Below are positions 42,983 to 52,448 of a stretch of DNA of 64,000 nt, in pieces (the stretch's first letter is position 1; every line of letters starts with the position of its first letter). This DNA is from Solitalea canadensis DSM 3403. Lineage in GTDB: Bacteria > Bacteroidota > Bacteroidia > Sphingobacteriales > Sphingobacteriaceae. A program made the position numbers and the translations under genes. Under the pieces are notes generated by a model, which was not told the origin of the DNA, made no database searches, and saw nothing but the letters and a program-made list of their open reading frames with translations. The stretch is taken from positions 3,360,669 through 3,424,668 of the forward strand of contig NC_017770.1 of the NCBI RefSeq assembly GCF_000242635.2. Reading direction: 5' to 3'.

Positions 42983-44320
42983 ATGCACATGAGAACAAAA
43001 TCATTAAAATCTGAAATTAAAGCACAACCCAAAGTAAATGTAATTACCCTTGGTTGTTCTAAAAATATTGTGGATTCTGAAGTGTTGATGGGCCAGCTGA
43101 AAGGCAATAGCTTTGATGTAGTTCACGAATCAGAAAAAGTGGGTAAGGATGATATCGTTATCATAAATACTTGTGGTTTTATTGATAATGCCAAACAGGA
43201 ATCTATTGATACCATTTTGCAGTTCAGTGACCTGAAAGAAAAAGGCAAAGTTGGCAAGGTGATCGTTACCGGGTGTTTATCAGAACGATACAAACCTGAG
43301 CTGGAAGCTGAAATTACAAACGTTGATGCCTTTTATGGCACAAATGATTTGAAGCAAATGCTTAGCAACTTAGGTGCTGATTACAAGCATGAGCTGATAG
43401 GAGAACGTTTGCTTACTACTCCAAAACACTTTGCGTTCTTTAAAATTGCTGAAGGCTGTAACCGCCCTTGTTCATTCTGTGCTATTCCTTTAATGCGTGG
43501 TATGCACGTATCGAAGCCAATTGATGAATTGGTGAAAGAAGCGAAAACACTAGCAAAAAATGGAACGAAAGAGCTGGTTCTAATAGCTCAGGATCTTACC
43601 TATTACGGCCTCGACCTCTACAACGAGCGTAAGCTGGCTGATTTACTTCGTAATTTATCCGATGTAAATGGTATTGAATGGATCCGCTTACAATATGCCT
43701 ATCCTTCACAGTTCCCGATGGACATACTTGATGTGATGAATGAACGCGAAAACATTTGTAACTATCTTGATATGCCTCTTCAGCACATTACCGATAACAT
43801 GTTGAAGTCGATGCGCAGGGGAATATCTAAGCGCAGAACCATTGAGTTGGTAGATCAAATTCGCCAGCGTGTACCTGATATTGCATTACGTACCACATTG
43901 ATCTCTGGTTACCCTGGTGAAACACAACAAGACCATGATGAATTATTGGCTTTTGTTGAGCAAACTCGTTTCGACCGTTTAGGTGTTTTCACCTACTCCC
44001 ATGAAGAGAAAACTCATGCCCATACGCTGGAAGATGATGTAAATGAGGAAGTTAAACAAGAACGACTGGAGGAGATCATGGATATTCAACAAGGTATATC
44101 TTTTGAAAAAAACCAGGAACGTCTCAATAAAACTTATAAAGTTTTAATTGATAAAAAAGACGGAGACTATTTCGTTGGTCGTACAGAGTATGATTCACCG
44201 GAAGTAGATAATGAAGTTTTGATAGATGCTCGTGAACATTATGTTACTGTTGGCGATTTCTGCAAAGTTAAAATTGATCGCGCAGAAGACTTCGATCTCT
44301 ACGGAACTCCTGTAAAATAA
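42983..44320 (+). CDS. rimO: ribosomal protein S12 methylthiotransferase
   Basis: A 445-residue MiaB-type methylthiotransferase. The UPF0004 N-terminal domain has VNVITLGCSKNIVDSEVLMG, NTCGFIDNAKQES and VTGCLSERY (three cluster cysteines). The radical SAM domain has CNRPCSFCAIPLMRG (C-x3-C-x2-C) and the TRAM domain at the end is FDLYGTPV. It adds a methylthio group to S12 Asp88. The start lies at the inner edge of a quasi-palindromic spacer; ATGs at 42983 and 42989 are both possible. Confidence 0.95.
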   Translation: MHMRTKSLKSEIKAQPKVNVITLGCSKNIVDSEVLMGQLKGNSFDVVHESEKVGKDDIVIINTCGFIDNAKQESIDTILQFSDLKEKGKVGKVIVTGCLSERYKPELEAEITNVDAFYGTNDLKQMLSNLGADYKHELIGERLLTTPKHFAFFKIAEGCNRPCSFCAIPLMRGMHVSKPIDELVKEAKTLAKNGTKELVLIAQDLTYYGLDLYNERKLADLLRNLSDVNGIEWIRLQYAYPSQFPMDILDVMNERENICNYLDMPLQHITDNMLKSMRRGISKRRTIELVDQIRQRVPDIALRTTLISGYPGETQQDHDELLAFVEQTRFDRLGVFTYSHEEKTHAHTLEDDVNEEVKQERLEEIMDIQQGISFEKNQERLNKTYKVLIDKKDGDYFVGRTEYDSPEVDNEVLIDAREHYVTVGDFCKVKIDRAEDFDLYGTPVK

Positions 44321-44331
44321 TTGTTAATATT

Positions 44332-44363
44332 AAGCCGGACGGAAACTTTCGCCGGCTTTTTTG
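44332..44363 (+). terminator. terminator of rimO
   Basis: AAGCCGG (44332-44338) pairs with CCGGCTT (44352-44358), followed by TTTTT. The downstream hydroxylase gene starts only 29 nt further. Confidence 0.75.
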
Positions 44364-44376
44364 TTTCCATACATTG

Positions 44377-44384
44377 TAACTTTG
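44377..44384 (+). promoter_or_regulatory. -7 element immediately before the hydroxylase ATG
   Basis: TAACTTTG fits TAnnTTTG and ends only 7 nt before the start codon at 44392, leaving almost no room for a leader. Confidence 0.45.
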
Positions 44385-44391
44385 TACAATT

Positions 44392-45285
44392 ATGGTAACT
44401 CTTTCTCGTGGCAACCTGCTAATAACAGTTGTTGTGCTTACTTTCACCATAACGTTGGTGGAAATGATTTTTAGCTATAAAGAAAATAAACACCTTTACA
44501 AGACCAAAGACACACTTACTAATATTTACTTTGCTGTATGTGCCTTTATTGTCAATCTGAGTGTAAAAGCCGCAACATTTTTCGTTCTCAATTTTTTCTA
44601 CGGTTTTCATCTCTTTAAAATCGAAAACGTATGGGTGTATTGGATCGTTTTATTCGTGGCTCAAGACTTTCTATACTGGCTGCTACATTATGTGTGTCAC
44701 TATAGCAGGGTTTTCTGGGCAGCCCACATCACTCACCATTCGTCGGATTATTTTAACCTTACCACCGGGTTTCGATCATCGGTATTAGAACCCGTCTACC
44801 GTGTATTCTTCTATGTTCCATTGGCATTTATGGGTTTTAGCGCTATTGACATCTTGTTTATGTACCTGATTACCCAAACCTGGGGTAACCTGGTTCATAC
44901 GCAAACCATTAAAAAACTCCATCCGATTATTGAGTATATTATGGTAACACCTTCACATCATCGTGTTCATCATGCATCAAACCTTATCTACCTCGATAAG
45001 AATATGGGCATGGTGTTCATTATCTGGGATCGGCTATTCGGAACATTCCAGGAAGAACTCGATCAAGAGGAATTACGATTCGGCATCACTAAAAAACCCG
45101 ATGAACAAGGTCCTGTGGATCTGATCTTTCATGAGTTTTCAGCTATTCAAAAAGACATAAAAAAAAGTACTTCATTTGTCGATAAGCTTAAGTATATTTT
45201 TTATCCTCCAGGATGGAGTCACGACAACAGTACGCAGATCGCATCTGTCATGCAGAAAGAATATTGGCAAAATAAAGTCAACTGA
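44392..45285 (+). CDS. sterol desaturase/fatty-acid hydroxylase family membrane protein
   Basis: A 297-residue integral membrane di-iron protein. Histidine boxes are LLHYVCHYSRVFW, HITHHSSDYFN and SHHRVHHASNLIYLDKNMG. N-terminal helices lie at about residues 6-25, 42-68 and 80-98. It is a shorter paralogue of the protein at 23705-24922, without the C-terminal four-helix extension, and ends in a soluble tail with YPPGWSHDNSTQI. The start at 44392 lies within a few bases of the expected transcript start, so the message may be leaderless. Substrate unknown. Confidence 0.88.
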   Translation: MVTLSRGNLLITVVVLTFTITLVEMIFSYKENKHLYKTKDTLTNIYFAVCAFIVNLSVKAATFFVLNFFYGFHLFKIENVWVYWIVLFVAQDFLYWLLHYVCHYSRVFWAAHITHHSSDYFNLTTGFRSSVLEPVYRVFFYVPLAFMGFSAIDILFMYLITQTWGNLVHTQTIKKLHPIIEYIMVTPSHHRVHHASNLIYLDKNMGMVFIIWDRLFGTFQEELDQEELRFGITKKPDEQGPVDLIFHEFSAIQKDIKKSTSFVDKLKYIFYPPGWSHDNSTQIASVMQKEYWQNKVN

Positions 45286-45392
45286 TCAACAACTATTTAG
45301 TATTTTCGGGCCTGTCTAAGACAAAATAACTAAACAAATCAGCTAATTAACTGTTGGCTGATTTGTTTACTATTATTAACCTGTATCTATAA

Positions 45393-46976
45393 ATGGATTG
45401 TACACAGATAAATTACTCTACTACGGGATTTTTTTCAAAAACCCTTACAGATTATCTTTCCAACTCGCCTGCCCTTTCAAAATTTTATAAGTATCAACCT
45501 CATATAACTTCTTTCCAGCAAGTAATTGCCGACCGCACTAAATCGCCGATAAATAGAAAGGTTTTGGTTGATATGTTGAAACTGCAATACCAAAGTTTAG
45601 GCAGTGGCATTTGGACTGAAAATATTGATGCTCTTTTAAATGCAAATACATATACAGTAACAACTGGTCATCAACTTTGCCTCGGTACCGGACCATTATA
45701 TTTCATTTACAAAATAATAACTACCATCAATCTTGCTAAAGAGATTGAAATGGCCAATACTGGGATTAAAGTTGTTCCTGTTTACTGGATGGCTACAGAA
45801 GATCACGATTTCGAAGAGATCAATCACTTCAGTATCTTCAGTAAAAAGTTAACATGGGAGTTAGAAGCAAAGGGTGCAACCGGACGTTTGTCGACAGAAA
45901 CCTTGAGTTCTGTTTATGATGAACTAAAAACCATTTTAGGTGATTCAGAACAAGGGCAAAAACTTGCTTCGTTGTTTGAAAAAAGTTATTTAAAACATGG
46001 TAATCTTGCTGATGCAACTAGAGCTTTTGTACATGAACTATTTGGTGAATATGGATTGGTGGTCATTGATGCAGATAATCGAGAGTTAAAACGAGAATTT
46101 GCATCTGTTATGAAAAAAGACATAACCGAGCAACATAGTTTTAAACTGGTAAATGAAACCATAAAACAATTAGAAGAAGTTGGTGCTAATGTGCAGGTTA
46201 AACCGAGAGAAATCAATTTCTTTTACCTTGACGACCAGCTTCGCGAACGTATCGTTTTTGAAAATGGCAAGTACACAGTTTTAAATACCAACATCAACTT
46301 TACCCAAGAAGAACTTGAAGGGGAAATTGATAATCATCCTGAAAAATTTAGTCCAAATGTAATCATGCGTCCTTTGTATGAAGAATGTATTTTGCCTAAC
46401 CTTGCTTACATAGGCGGTGGTGCAGAGGTAAATTACTGGATGGAACTTAAATCAACTTTCGACTTTTATAAGATATTTTTTCCGGTTTTAGTACTTCGTA
46501 ACTCCGCATTAGTAGTTGACGAAGCTTCAAAAAAGAAACTACAACACCTTAACCTTGACGCAAAGAACCTGTTTACTGATACCAACAAATTAGTTGACTT
46601 CTTTGTAAAGCAACAAAGCACCAACGAATTGAATCTGGATGTAGAAGTGCAGAAGATTGAAAAAGCCTTCACTCAAATTGCGTTAAAGGCCCAAAATATC
46701 GACCCCACTTTGTTAGGCAGTGTAGAAGCTGAAAAAACTAAGTTTTTCAATTCATTAAAAGGTTTAGAGAGCAAACTGTCTAAAGCTGAAAAGAAAAAAT
46801 TTGAACAACAAACCAATCAGATTGTTAAAGTAAAGGAGAAGTTATTCCCGAATGGTTCCCTACAAGAGCGCAGCGACAACTTTATGCCGTTTTACTTAAA
46901 ACAAGGAAATTGTTTTATTGATATGTTACACCAAAAATTTGATCCTTTGGAGTTTAAATTCTCCATTTTCGAGTAA
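45393..46976 (+). CDS. bshC: bacillithiol biosynthesis cysteine-adding enzyme
   Basis: A 527-residue BshC, full length. GHQLCLGTGPLYFIYKIITTINLA near the N-terminus and VPVYWMATEDHDFEEINHFSI are the conserved substrate-binding blocks; NVIMRPLYEECILPNLAYIGGGAEVNYWMELK is the family signature. The C-terminal third is a coiled coil (about residues 390-480). It joins cysteine to glucosaminyl-malate in the last step of bacillithiol synthesis. bshA and bshB are not in the window, as is usual for Bacteroidota. Confidence 0.95.
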   Translation: MDCTQINYSTTGFFSKTLTDYLSNSPALSKFYKYQPHITSFQQVIADRTKSPINRKVLVDMLKLQYQSLGSGIWTENIDALLNANTYTVTTGHQLCLGTGPLYFIYKIITTINLAKEIEMANTGIKVVPVYWMATEDHDFEEINHFSIFSKKLTWELEAKGATGRLSTETLSSVYDELKTILGDSEQGQKLASLFEKSYLKHGNLADATRAFVHELFGEYGLVVIDADNRELKREFASVMKKDITEQHSFKLVNETIKQLEEVGANVQVKPREINFFYLDDQLRERIVFENGKYTVLNTNINFTQEELEGEIDNHPEKFSPNVIMRPLYEECILPNLAYIGGGAEVNYWMELKSTFDFYKIFFPVLVLRNSALVVDEASKKKLQHLNLDAKNLFTDTNKLVDFFVKQQSTNELNLDVEVQKIEKAFTQIALKAQNIDPTLLGSVEAEKTKFFNSLKGLESKLSKAEKKKFEQQTNQIVKVKEKLFPNGSLQERSDNFMPFYLKQGNCFIDMLHQKFDPLEFKFSIFE

Positions 46977-47048
46977 AAAATAAACTTTATCTATTCATTT
47001 GTCATTAGTGCAAAAACTTAATGACAGACACAAAAAATAAAAAATAAA

Positions 47049-48149
47049 ATGGCCGAAGTAAGCTACAGTACTTTTGATGTTGAGAGATTACGAACATTTA
47101 CTATTGATATTTTCTTAAAAATGGGGGTTCCGCTCCATGATGCAGAACTTGCCGCTGATGTATTAATCAAAGCTGATTTACGAGGTATTGATTCACATGG
47201 TGTCGCTCGCTTAAGCGGATACGTTCGCTTATGGCAAAAAGGCCGTATCAATCCGACCCCAAATATTCGTATAGTGCATGAAACACCAAGTACTGCAACT
47301 ATTGATGGAGATGCCGGACTGGGCTTAGTTGTTGCACCAAAAGCCATGCAAATTGCCATTGAAAAAGCTGAAAAAGCTGGCTCTGGCTGGATTTCCGTTA
47401 AAAACTCCAATCATTTTGGTATCGCTGCCTATCATGCAATGATGGCTGTTGAAAAAGATATGATTGGCATGTCGATGACAAATGCTTCTCCCCTCGTTGC
47501 CCCAACTTTCTCCACAGAAAGAATGCTAGGTACCAACCCGATTTGTTATGCATTTCCAACAGGAAAATATGCGCCTGTGGTAATGGATATGGCCACATCA
47601 GCAGCTGCGAATGGCAAATTAGAAATTGCTCAGCGTAAGGATGTGGAAGTTCCTCATGGCTGGATTCAGGATAAAGGCGGAAATGACACTACTGATGCTA
47701 ACGGTTTAAAAAAAGGAGGTTCACTTTTGCCTCTTGGTAGCGATCGCGATCATGGTAGTCACAAAGGTTTTTGTCTGGGTTCTGTAGTAGATATCTTATC
47801 AGCTGTACTTTCTGGCGCAAGCTATGGACCATGGGTTCCTCCTTTCGTTGCTTTCTTAGATCCATTAGATAATCAACCCGGACAAGGCTTAGGTCATTTT
47901 TTGGGTGCTATGCGTGTAGACGGTTTCCGTCCGGTTGATGAATTTAAACAGCATATGGACAACTGGGTACATCGTTTTAAAACGGCTGAAACCGCTCCTG
48001 GATACGATTCAGTAATCATCCCCGGTGAACCTGAAACAGCAGCAGAGAACGAACGCATAACAGCAGGAATTCCATTAATTTCCTTAGTAGTAGAAGACCT
48101 TCGTTGTCTGGCCACAAAAATGGAAGTAACGTTTCCGAAAAGTATATAG
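47049..48149 (+). CDS. Ldh family (malate/L-lactate-type) NAD(P)-dependent oxidoreductase
   Basis: A 366-residue LDH2/MDH2-type dehydrogenase. DLRGIDSHGVARLSGYVRLWQ, SGWISVKNSNHFGIAAYHAMMA, NASPLVAPTFSTERMLGTNPICYAFP and SDRDHGSHKGFCLGSVVDILSAVLSGA are family motifs, including the conserved SNHFG histidine and SHKG. The family reduces 2-oxo acids such as oxaloacetate, pyruvate, sulfolactate or ureidoglycolate precursors, so the substrate cannot be fixed. It is separated from tyrA by a quasi-palindromic spacer and probably a single-gene unit. Confidence 0.9.
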   Translation: MAEVSYSTFDVERLRTFTIDIFLKMGVPLHDAELAADVLIKADLRGIDSHGVARLSGYVRLWQKGRINPTPNIRIVHETPSTATIDGDAGLGLVVAPKAMQIAIEKAEKAGSGWISVKNSNHFGIAAYHAMMAVEKDMIGMSMTNASPLVAPTFSTERMLGTNPICYAFPTGKYAPVVMDMATSAAANGKLEIAQRKDVEVPHGWIQDKGGNDTTDANGLKKGGSLLPLGSDRDHGSHKGFCLGSVVDILSAVLSGASYGPWVPPFVAFLDPLDNQPGQGLGHFLGAMRVDGFRPVDEFKQHMDNWVHRFKTAETAPGYDSVIIPGEPETAAENERITAGIPLISLVVEDLRCLATKMEVTFPKSI

Positions 48150-48257
48150 ACCATAGTCCATGGACCATAGTTGATAGCTTAATTATTGACTATGGTCTAT
48201 CGACCTTGAACGATGAACTCTGGACTATCGACTCTGGACTATTGACTCTGGACTAAC
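48150..48257. repeat. quasi-palindromic intergenic word (GGACTATGG type)
   Basis: Between the Ldh-type gene and tyrA. Repeated permutations of ACCATAGTCCATGGACCATA, GACTATGGTCTATCG and TCTGGACTATTGACTCTGGA. Self-complementary and internally repetitive; no coding sense. Confidence 0.6.
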
Positions 48258-48288
48258 TTTACTACCTTTACGATTCACACAAATTATA

Positions 48289-49161
48289 ATGAAATTAACC
48301 GTTATTGGATTGGGTCTGATCGGAGGCTCACTCGCTAAAGATTTACGTTCTAAAGGAATCGCAAAACATATTATTGGTGTTGATAAGAACGAAAAACATT
48401 GTGCTGAAGCTAAAGAGCTTGGCATTATTGATGAATATCAACCTCTCGAAAAAGCGGTAAGTGATGCTGACCTTGTTATTGTATCCGTTCCAGTAAATGC
48501 AACACTAAAGGTACTTCCTCTGGTTCTGGATGCTATTAATGAGAAGACGGTTGTAATGGATGTAGGTTCTACCAAGTCGGAGATCTGCAAGGTAGTGGAA
48601 AACCATCCTAAACGCCGTAATTATGTTGCCAATCATCCGATTGCCGGTACTGAAAACTCAGGACCGTCTGCCGCCATTGATGGTTTGTATGATAAAAAAA
48701 CAACCATTATTTGCGAAGAAGAAAAATCAGACCCGAAAGCTGTTTTATTAGTAAAGGTTATTCATGAGGCTATCGGCATGCATGTGATTCACATGGGAGC
48801 CGAAGAGCACGATCGCCATATTGCTTATGTGTCACATCTTTCGCATGTTATTTCATACGTTTTAGGAAAAACCGTTTTGGAGATTGAAAAAGACGAAACT
48901 AACATTTTTGAGTTAGCAGGTTCGGGGTTTGCTTCTACAGCCCGTTTAGCCAAAAGTTCCCCAGAAATGTGGACACCGATCTTTATTCAAAATAAAAAGT
49001 CGCTTTTAAAATCGGTAGACGAATACATGAAAAATCTGCAGGATTTTCGTGATCTTATTGCCAACGATGATGAAAGTGCCTTATTCTCTGAAATTGGCAA
49101 GATCAATGATATCAGAAGAGTACTGGAAGGACTCGCTTTAAAACGAGCAAAAGGAAATTAA
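48289..49161 (+). CDS. tyrA: prephenate dehydrogenase
   Basis: A 290-residue monofunctional prephenate dehydrogenase. It starts with the NAD-binding motif VIGLGLIGGSLAKDLR. The following parts are VDKNEKHCAEAKELGIIDEY, VPVNATLKVLPLVLD, VVMDVGSTKSEICK, ANHPIAGTENSGPSAAIDGLYDKKTTII and EEHDRHIAYVSHLSHVISYVL, with catalytic-region histidines. No ACT or chorismate mutase domain is attached. It converts prephenate to 4-hydroxyphenylpyruvate on the way to tyrosine. Other aromatic genes are absent nearby. Confidence 0.94.
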   Translation: MKLTVIGLGLIGGSLAKDLRSKGIAKHIIGVDKNEKHCAEAKELGIIDEYQPLEKAVSDADLVIVSVPVNATLKVLPLVLDAINEKTVVMDVGSTKSEICKVVENHPKRRNYVANHPIAGTENSGPSAAIDGLYDKKTTIICEEEKSDPKAVLLVKVIHEAIGMHVIHMGAEEHDRHIAYVSHLSHVISYVLGKTVLEIEKDETNIFELAGSGFASTARLAKSSPEMWTPIFIQNKKSLLKSVDEYMKNLQDFRDLIANDDESALFSEIGKINDIRRVLEGLALKRAKGN

Positions 49162-49183
49162 GGATAAAAGAATACAATCACGG

Positions 49184-49232
49184 AAAGCCGCCAAGTCGCA
49201 AAGTTTATTATTCTTTGGGCTTGGCGGTTTTT
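49184..49232 (+). terminator. terminator of tyrA
   Basis: AAAGCCGCCAAG (49184-49195) pairs with CTTGGCGGTTTT (49220-49231), followed by a T-rich run. The loop is 24 nt; the arms echo other intergenic words in this window. Confidence 0.7.
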
Positions 49233-49302
49233 CTTTTTATCCCCTAATCAATTGTTTTTTGTTTCTGAACGACCTCTATTTAAGTTTAATTTTTTTCCCT
49301 TT

Positions 49303-49316
49303 ATGATATAAATCAT
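49303..49316 (+). promoter_or_regulatory. Fnr-like box upstream of nirK
   Basis: ATGATATAAATCAT contains TGAT-N4-ATCA. Its centre is about 43 bp before the start expected from the -7 element at 49340-49347, close to the -41.5 position of class II Fnr activation. The same core is beside the Crp/Fnr gene at 5341-5354. Confidence 0.6.
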
Positions 49317-49339
49317 TTTTTAATGGCTTTATCTGCTTC

Positions 49340-49347
49340 TATTTTTG
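49340..49347 (+). promoter_or_regulatory. -7 element of nirK
   Basis: TATTTTTG fits TAnnTTTG. The implied leader is about 160 nt. The usual -33 TTTG is not evident, as expected for an activator-dependent promoter. Confidence 0.5.
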
Positions 49348-49511
49348 CTAAAGTCTTAAGCAAAATCATATTTACCTCTCCTCCTAAAAATATTAAAACC
49401 GGAGTATTAAATATTAGAAAACTAAATGAAGATTAAAGCATCCACAATAATTAATAAATTAACATACTTTTTTAGTATTCAATAAACCCAAATACCATAA
49501 ACTTACCAACT

Positions 49512-50942
49512 ATGAAAATAAAACGACTTAGTATTTTAGTCTTTTCAGTACTATCTGGATTATTAATGACCGAGTGTCAGAACTCAGGTACTAAAGGAAC
49601 AACAAATGAGACAAGTAAAATTGAAGGTCAGGAAGTTGCCGTCTTAACAGATGCACCAAATGTTCCTCCGCCAATTACAAGGAAACATGCTACTAAAGTA
49701 ATTGTTAACCTTGAGGTAATCGAAAAGGAAATGGAGCTAATGGACGGTGTTAAATACAATTTTTGGACATTCGGCGGAAGCGTACCTGGTAAATTTATCA
49801 GGGTTCGCCAGGGTGACCTAATTGAGTTTCATTTGAAAAACAATCCAAATAATAAGCTACCACACAACATTGATTTACATGCTGTATCAGGACAAGGAGG
49901 AGGTGCAGGAGCCACTTTTACAGCACCAGGTCATGAAACTCAGTTTTCATTTACAGCTCTGAATCCGGGTCTGTTCATTTACCATTGTGCCACTGCACCC
50001 GTAGGTATGCACATTGGCAATGGTATGTACGGATTAATTTTGGTTGAACCTAAAGAAGGATTACCTAAAGTAGATAAAGAATATTACGTTTGTCAGGGTG
50101 AGTTCTATGTGAACGGTAAGTATGGCGAAGCTGGCTTACAGCAGTTTGATATGGAAAAGGCAATCAAAGAAGAAGCAGATTATGTAGTATTTAATGGTAA
50201 AGTGGGGGCACTAACCGGAGATAAAGCGTTGAAAGCAAATGTTGGAGACCGTATTCGCTTATTTGTCGGAAACGGTGGACCAAACTTGGTTTCAAGCTTC
50301 CATGTTATCGGTGAAATATTTGATAATGTATATGTGGAAGGTGGATCAACTTTGAATCATAATGTACAAACCACATTAATTCCTGCCGGTGGCTCAGCAA
50401 TTACAGAATTTAAATGTGACGTTCCGGCTAATTTAATCTTGGTTGATCACTCTATATTCCGAACCTTTAATAAAGGTTCTTTGGGCATGATAAAAGTAGA
50501 AGGAGCTGAAAATAAAAACATTTACTCCGGCCAACAAGATGATCGCATCTACCAGCCAGAAGGGGCCCCACAGGCAATGCCTGATGAGCCTGCGGTAGCA
50601 GCAAAACCATTATCCAAAGCGGAAAAATTAGAACAAGGTAAAGCCATCTATGCAAGTACCTGTCAGGCCTGTCATCAAGCCGATGGTAAAGGTATAGAAA
50701 AAGCCTTCCCTCCTCTTGCTGCATCAGATTTCTTTGCAGCTGACCCTAGTCTGTTGTACAAAACAATCGTACAAGGACGCTCAGGGAAAATCAAGGTTAA
50801 TGGTAAGGAGTATGATGGTGTAATGCCTAAACAAATCTTAAGTGATGCACAGGTAGCTTCAGTTGCTACTTATATCTTGAATAATTTCGGCAACAAAGGA
50901 GGCGAAGTTTCCCCTTCTGATGTAGCTAAAGCAAGAAAATAA
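49512..50942 (+). CDS. nirK: copper nitrite reductase with C-terminal cytochrome c domain
   Basis: A 476-residue NirK. Signal sequence [22 protein letters not shown]; the Cys21-Gln context is a poor lipobox. Two cupredoxin domains follow. Type 1 copper ligands are His118, Cys159, His167 and Met172 ([15 protein letters not shown]), type 2 ligands His123, His158 and probably His264 (SFHVIGE). A cytochrome c domain is fused at the C-terminus: [11 protein letters not shown] (Cys384, Cys387, His388) and a late VMP Met ligand. The fused heme domain supplies electrons directly. It reduces nitrite to nitric oxide in the periplasm. First of the nirK-nirV-SCO operon. Confidence 0.95.
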   Translation: MKIKRLSILVFSVLSGLLMTECQNSGTKGTTNETSKIEGQEVAVLTDAPNVPPPITRKHATKVIVNLEVIEKEMELMDGVKYNFWTFGGSVPGKFIRVRQGDLIEFHLKNNPNNKLPHNIDLHAVSGQGGGAGATFTAPGHETQFSFTALNPGLFIYHCATAPVGMHIGNGMYGLILVEPKEGLPKVDKEYYVCQGEFYVNGKYGEAGLQQFDMEKAIKEEADYVVFNGKVGALTGDKALKANVGDRIRLFVGNGGPNLVSSFHVIGEIFDNVYVEGGSTLNHNVQTTLIPAGGSAITEFKCDVPANLILVDHSIFRTFNKGSLGMIKVEGAENKNIYSGQQDDRIYQPEGAPQAMPDEPAVAAKPLSKAEKLEQGKAIYASTCQACHQADGKGIEKAFPPLAASDFFAADPSLLYKTIVQGRSGKIKVNGKEYDGVMPKQILSDAQVASVATYILNNFGNKGGEVSPSDVAKARK

Positions 50943-50943
50943 A

Positions 50944-51702
50944 ATGAGGAATTTCTCCATCATATTGATCTTCTTATTCAGTTATTTATCTGCAATAGGT
51001 CAAGGACAGCGTCCAATGGCTAAAGTTAATGGCGGCACTTTTGTGCCGCCGTATTCATTAGACAGCCAAAAGGTAATTGTCAAGCCTTTTATGATGGATG
51101 TGTATCCGGTTACGAATGCAGACTTTAAGAAATTCATCCTAAAAAATCAGCAATGGCGAAAAAGCAATATCAAATCTATTTTCGCCGATAAAAATTACCT
51201 TCAGCATTGGAATACAGATACTTCATTTGCTGCTAGCCTTGCACTAAGTCCGGTTGTAAATATTTCCTGGTTTGCAGCAAAAAAATATTGTGAATGCGAG
51301 GGAAAACGATTGCCTACTGTTGCTGAGTGGGAACTTGCTGCAAAAGCTAGTAAAACAAAACCGGATGCTTCTAAGGATCCTACTTTTAATCAATGGATAT
51401 TGAGTTGGGTGTCCAAACCAAATTCAAAAACGATGCCTTCTATTGGCTCCACATTTAAGAATTATTTCGGAATTTATGATCTGCATGGTTTAGTTTGGGA
51501 ATGGACCTATGACTTTAACAGTGCTCTAACTACCGGTGAATCCAGGGAGAATAGCGGATTAGATAATACGCTCTTTTGTGGCGGAGGCTCCTTTTCATCT
51601 AAGGATGTAAACAACTATGCGTCCTTTATGCGATTTGCTATGCGGTCAAGTTTAAAAGCAAAGTTTACTGTTTCTAACATTGGCTTTCGGTGCGTGAAGT
51701 AA
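50944..51702 (+). CDS. nirV: NirV-like SUMF1-fold protein
   Basis: A 252-residue exported protein, signal MRNFSIILIFLFSYLSAIGQ. The SUMF1/FGE-like fold is seen in VNGGTFVPPYSLDSQKVIVKPFMMDVYPVTNADFKKFI, PVVNISWFAAKKYCECEGKRLPTVAEWELAAKA, GIYDLHGLVWEWTYDFN and NIGFRCVK. NirV proteins of this fold accompany nirK in many denitrifiers. The copper-binding cysteine pair of true FGE is missing (ASFMRFAMRSSLKAKFTVSN). It starts 1 nt after nirK stops, so they are translationally coupled. A role in NirK maturation is often suggested but unproven. Confidence 0.85.
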   Translation: MRNFSIILIFLFSYLSAIGQGQRPMAKVNGGTFVPPYSLDSQKVIVKPFMMDVYPVTNADFKKFILKNQQWRKSNIKSIFADKNYLQHWNTDTSFAASLALSPVVNISWFAAKKYCECEGKRLPTVAEWELAAKASKTKPDASKDPTFNQWILSWVSKPNSKTMPSIGSTFKNYFGIYDLHGLVWEWTYDFNSALTTGESRENSGLDNTLFCGGGSFSSKDVNNYASFMRFAMRSSLKAKFTVSNIGFRCVK

Positions 51703-51753
51703 TTGCGATTACCGTGACTAATTATTCAGAAACTCAAATAGAATTAAGTTAAT

Positions 51754-52374
51754 ATGATTATTAAGATAAACGCCATAATAGCGGGTCTTGTTATTCTTTC
51801 TTTAGGAGCCTGTAAAGAATCCAAGGACAAGAGTTGCTGCAAAAAAGACGACGCTAAAGAAAAAGTTACTGAAACGATTATTACACCGGAATCTGTTTTC
51901 AATTTAGACTCAAGATGGATAAAGCAGAATAAAGACAGTATATCATTAAAAGATTTATCACCCAAAATTACCATTGCCGCAATGGTTTTTACACATTGTC
52001 AATCTGCATGTCCGAGAATAGTAGCAGATATACAACGCATTGAGAAGGCTTTCACGAAAGAGGAGTTGCAACATATACAATTCTTATTAATCAGTATGGA
52101 CCCGGAAAACGATACTCCGGAACGTTTTGTTGAATTTGGTCATGAATATAAACTGAATGATAATTGGATATGCATTTCTTCTTCTGAGGATGCAACCATG
52201 GAATTAGCAAATGTTTTAAACGTAAGAATTAAGAAACTATCAGACGGAGGTTTCGATCACTCCAATGCTATTCATTTAATAGACCATACCGGAACTATTG
52301 TATATCAACAAAATGGTTTAGCACAGGAACCAACTGAAATTATTGCAAAGACCCGAAACCTAATTAAATTATAG
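51754..52374 (+). CDS. SCO family copper chaperone/thioredoxin-like lipoprotein
   Basis: A 206-residue lipoprotein (lipobox LGAC, Cys20 region). The SCO fold contains MVFTHCQSACPRIVADIQRIEKAF with the copper-binding C-x3-C, LLISMDPENDTPERFVEFG, and GGFDHSNAIHLID with the third ligand His. SCO proteins deliver copper to cytochrome oxidase or, as inferred here from position, to the copper centres of NirK. It is 51 nt downstream of the nirV-like gene. Confidence 0.92.
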   Translation: MIIKINAIIAGLVILSLGACKESKDKSCCKKDDAKEKVTETIITPESVFNLDSRWIKQNKDSISLKDLSPKITIAAMVFTHCQSACPRIVADIQRIEKAFTKEELQHIQFLLISMDPENDTPERFVEFGHEYKLNDNWICISSSEDATMELANVLNVRIKKLSDGGFDHSNAIHLIDHTGTIVYQQNGLAQEPTEIIAKTRNLIKL

Positions 52375-52375
52375 C

Positions 52376-52448
52376 TATCAAAATCACACAAAGCCACAAA
52401 GGCGCAAAGAATTACTTTAAACTTTGCGTCTTAGCGGCTTTGCGATTA
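52376..52448. repeat. quasi-palindromic intergenic word (AAAGCCACAAAGG type)
   Basis: After the SCO gene. AAGCCACAAAGGCGCAAAG and CTTTGCGTCTTAGCGGCTTT form an imperfect hairpin with a loop of about 13 nt. It may act as terminator for the nirK operon. Confidence 0.6.
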
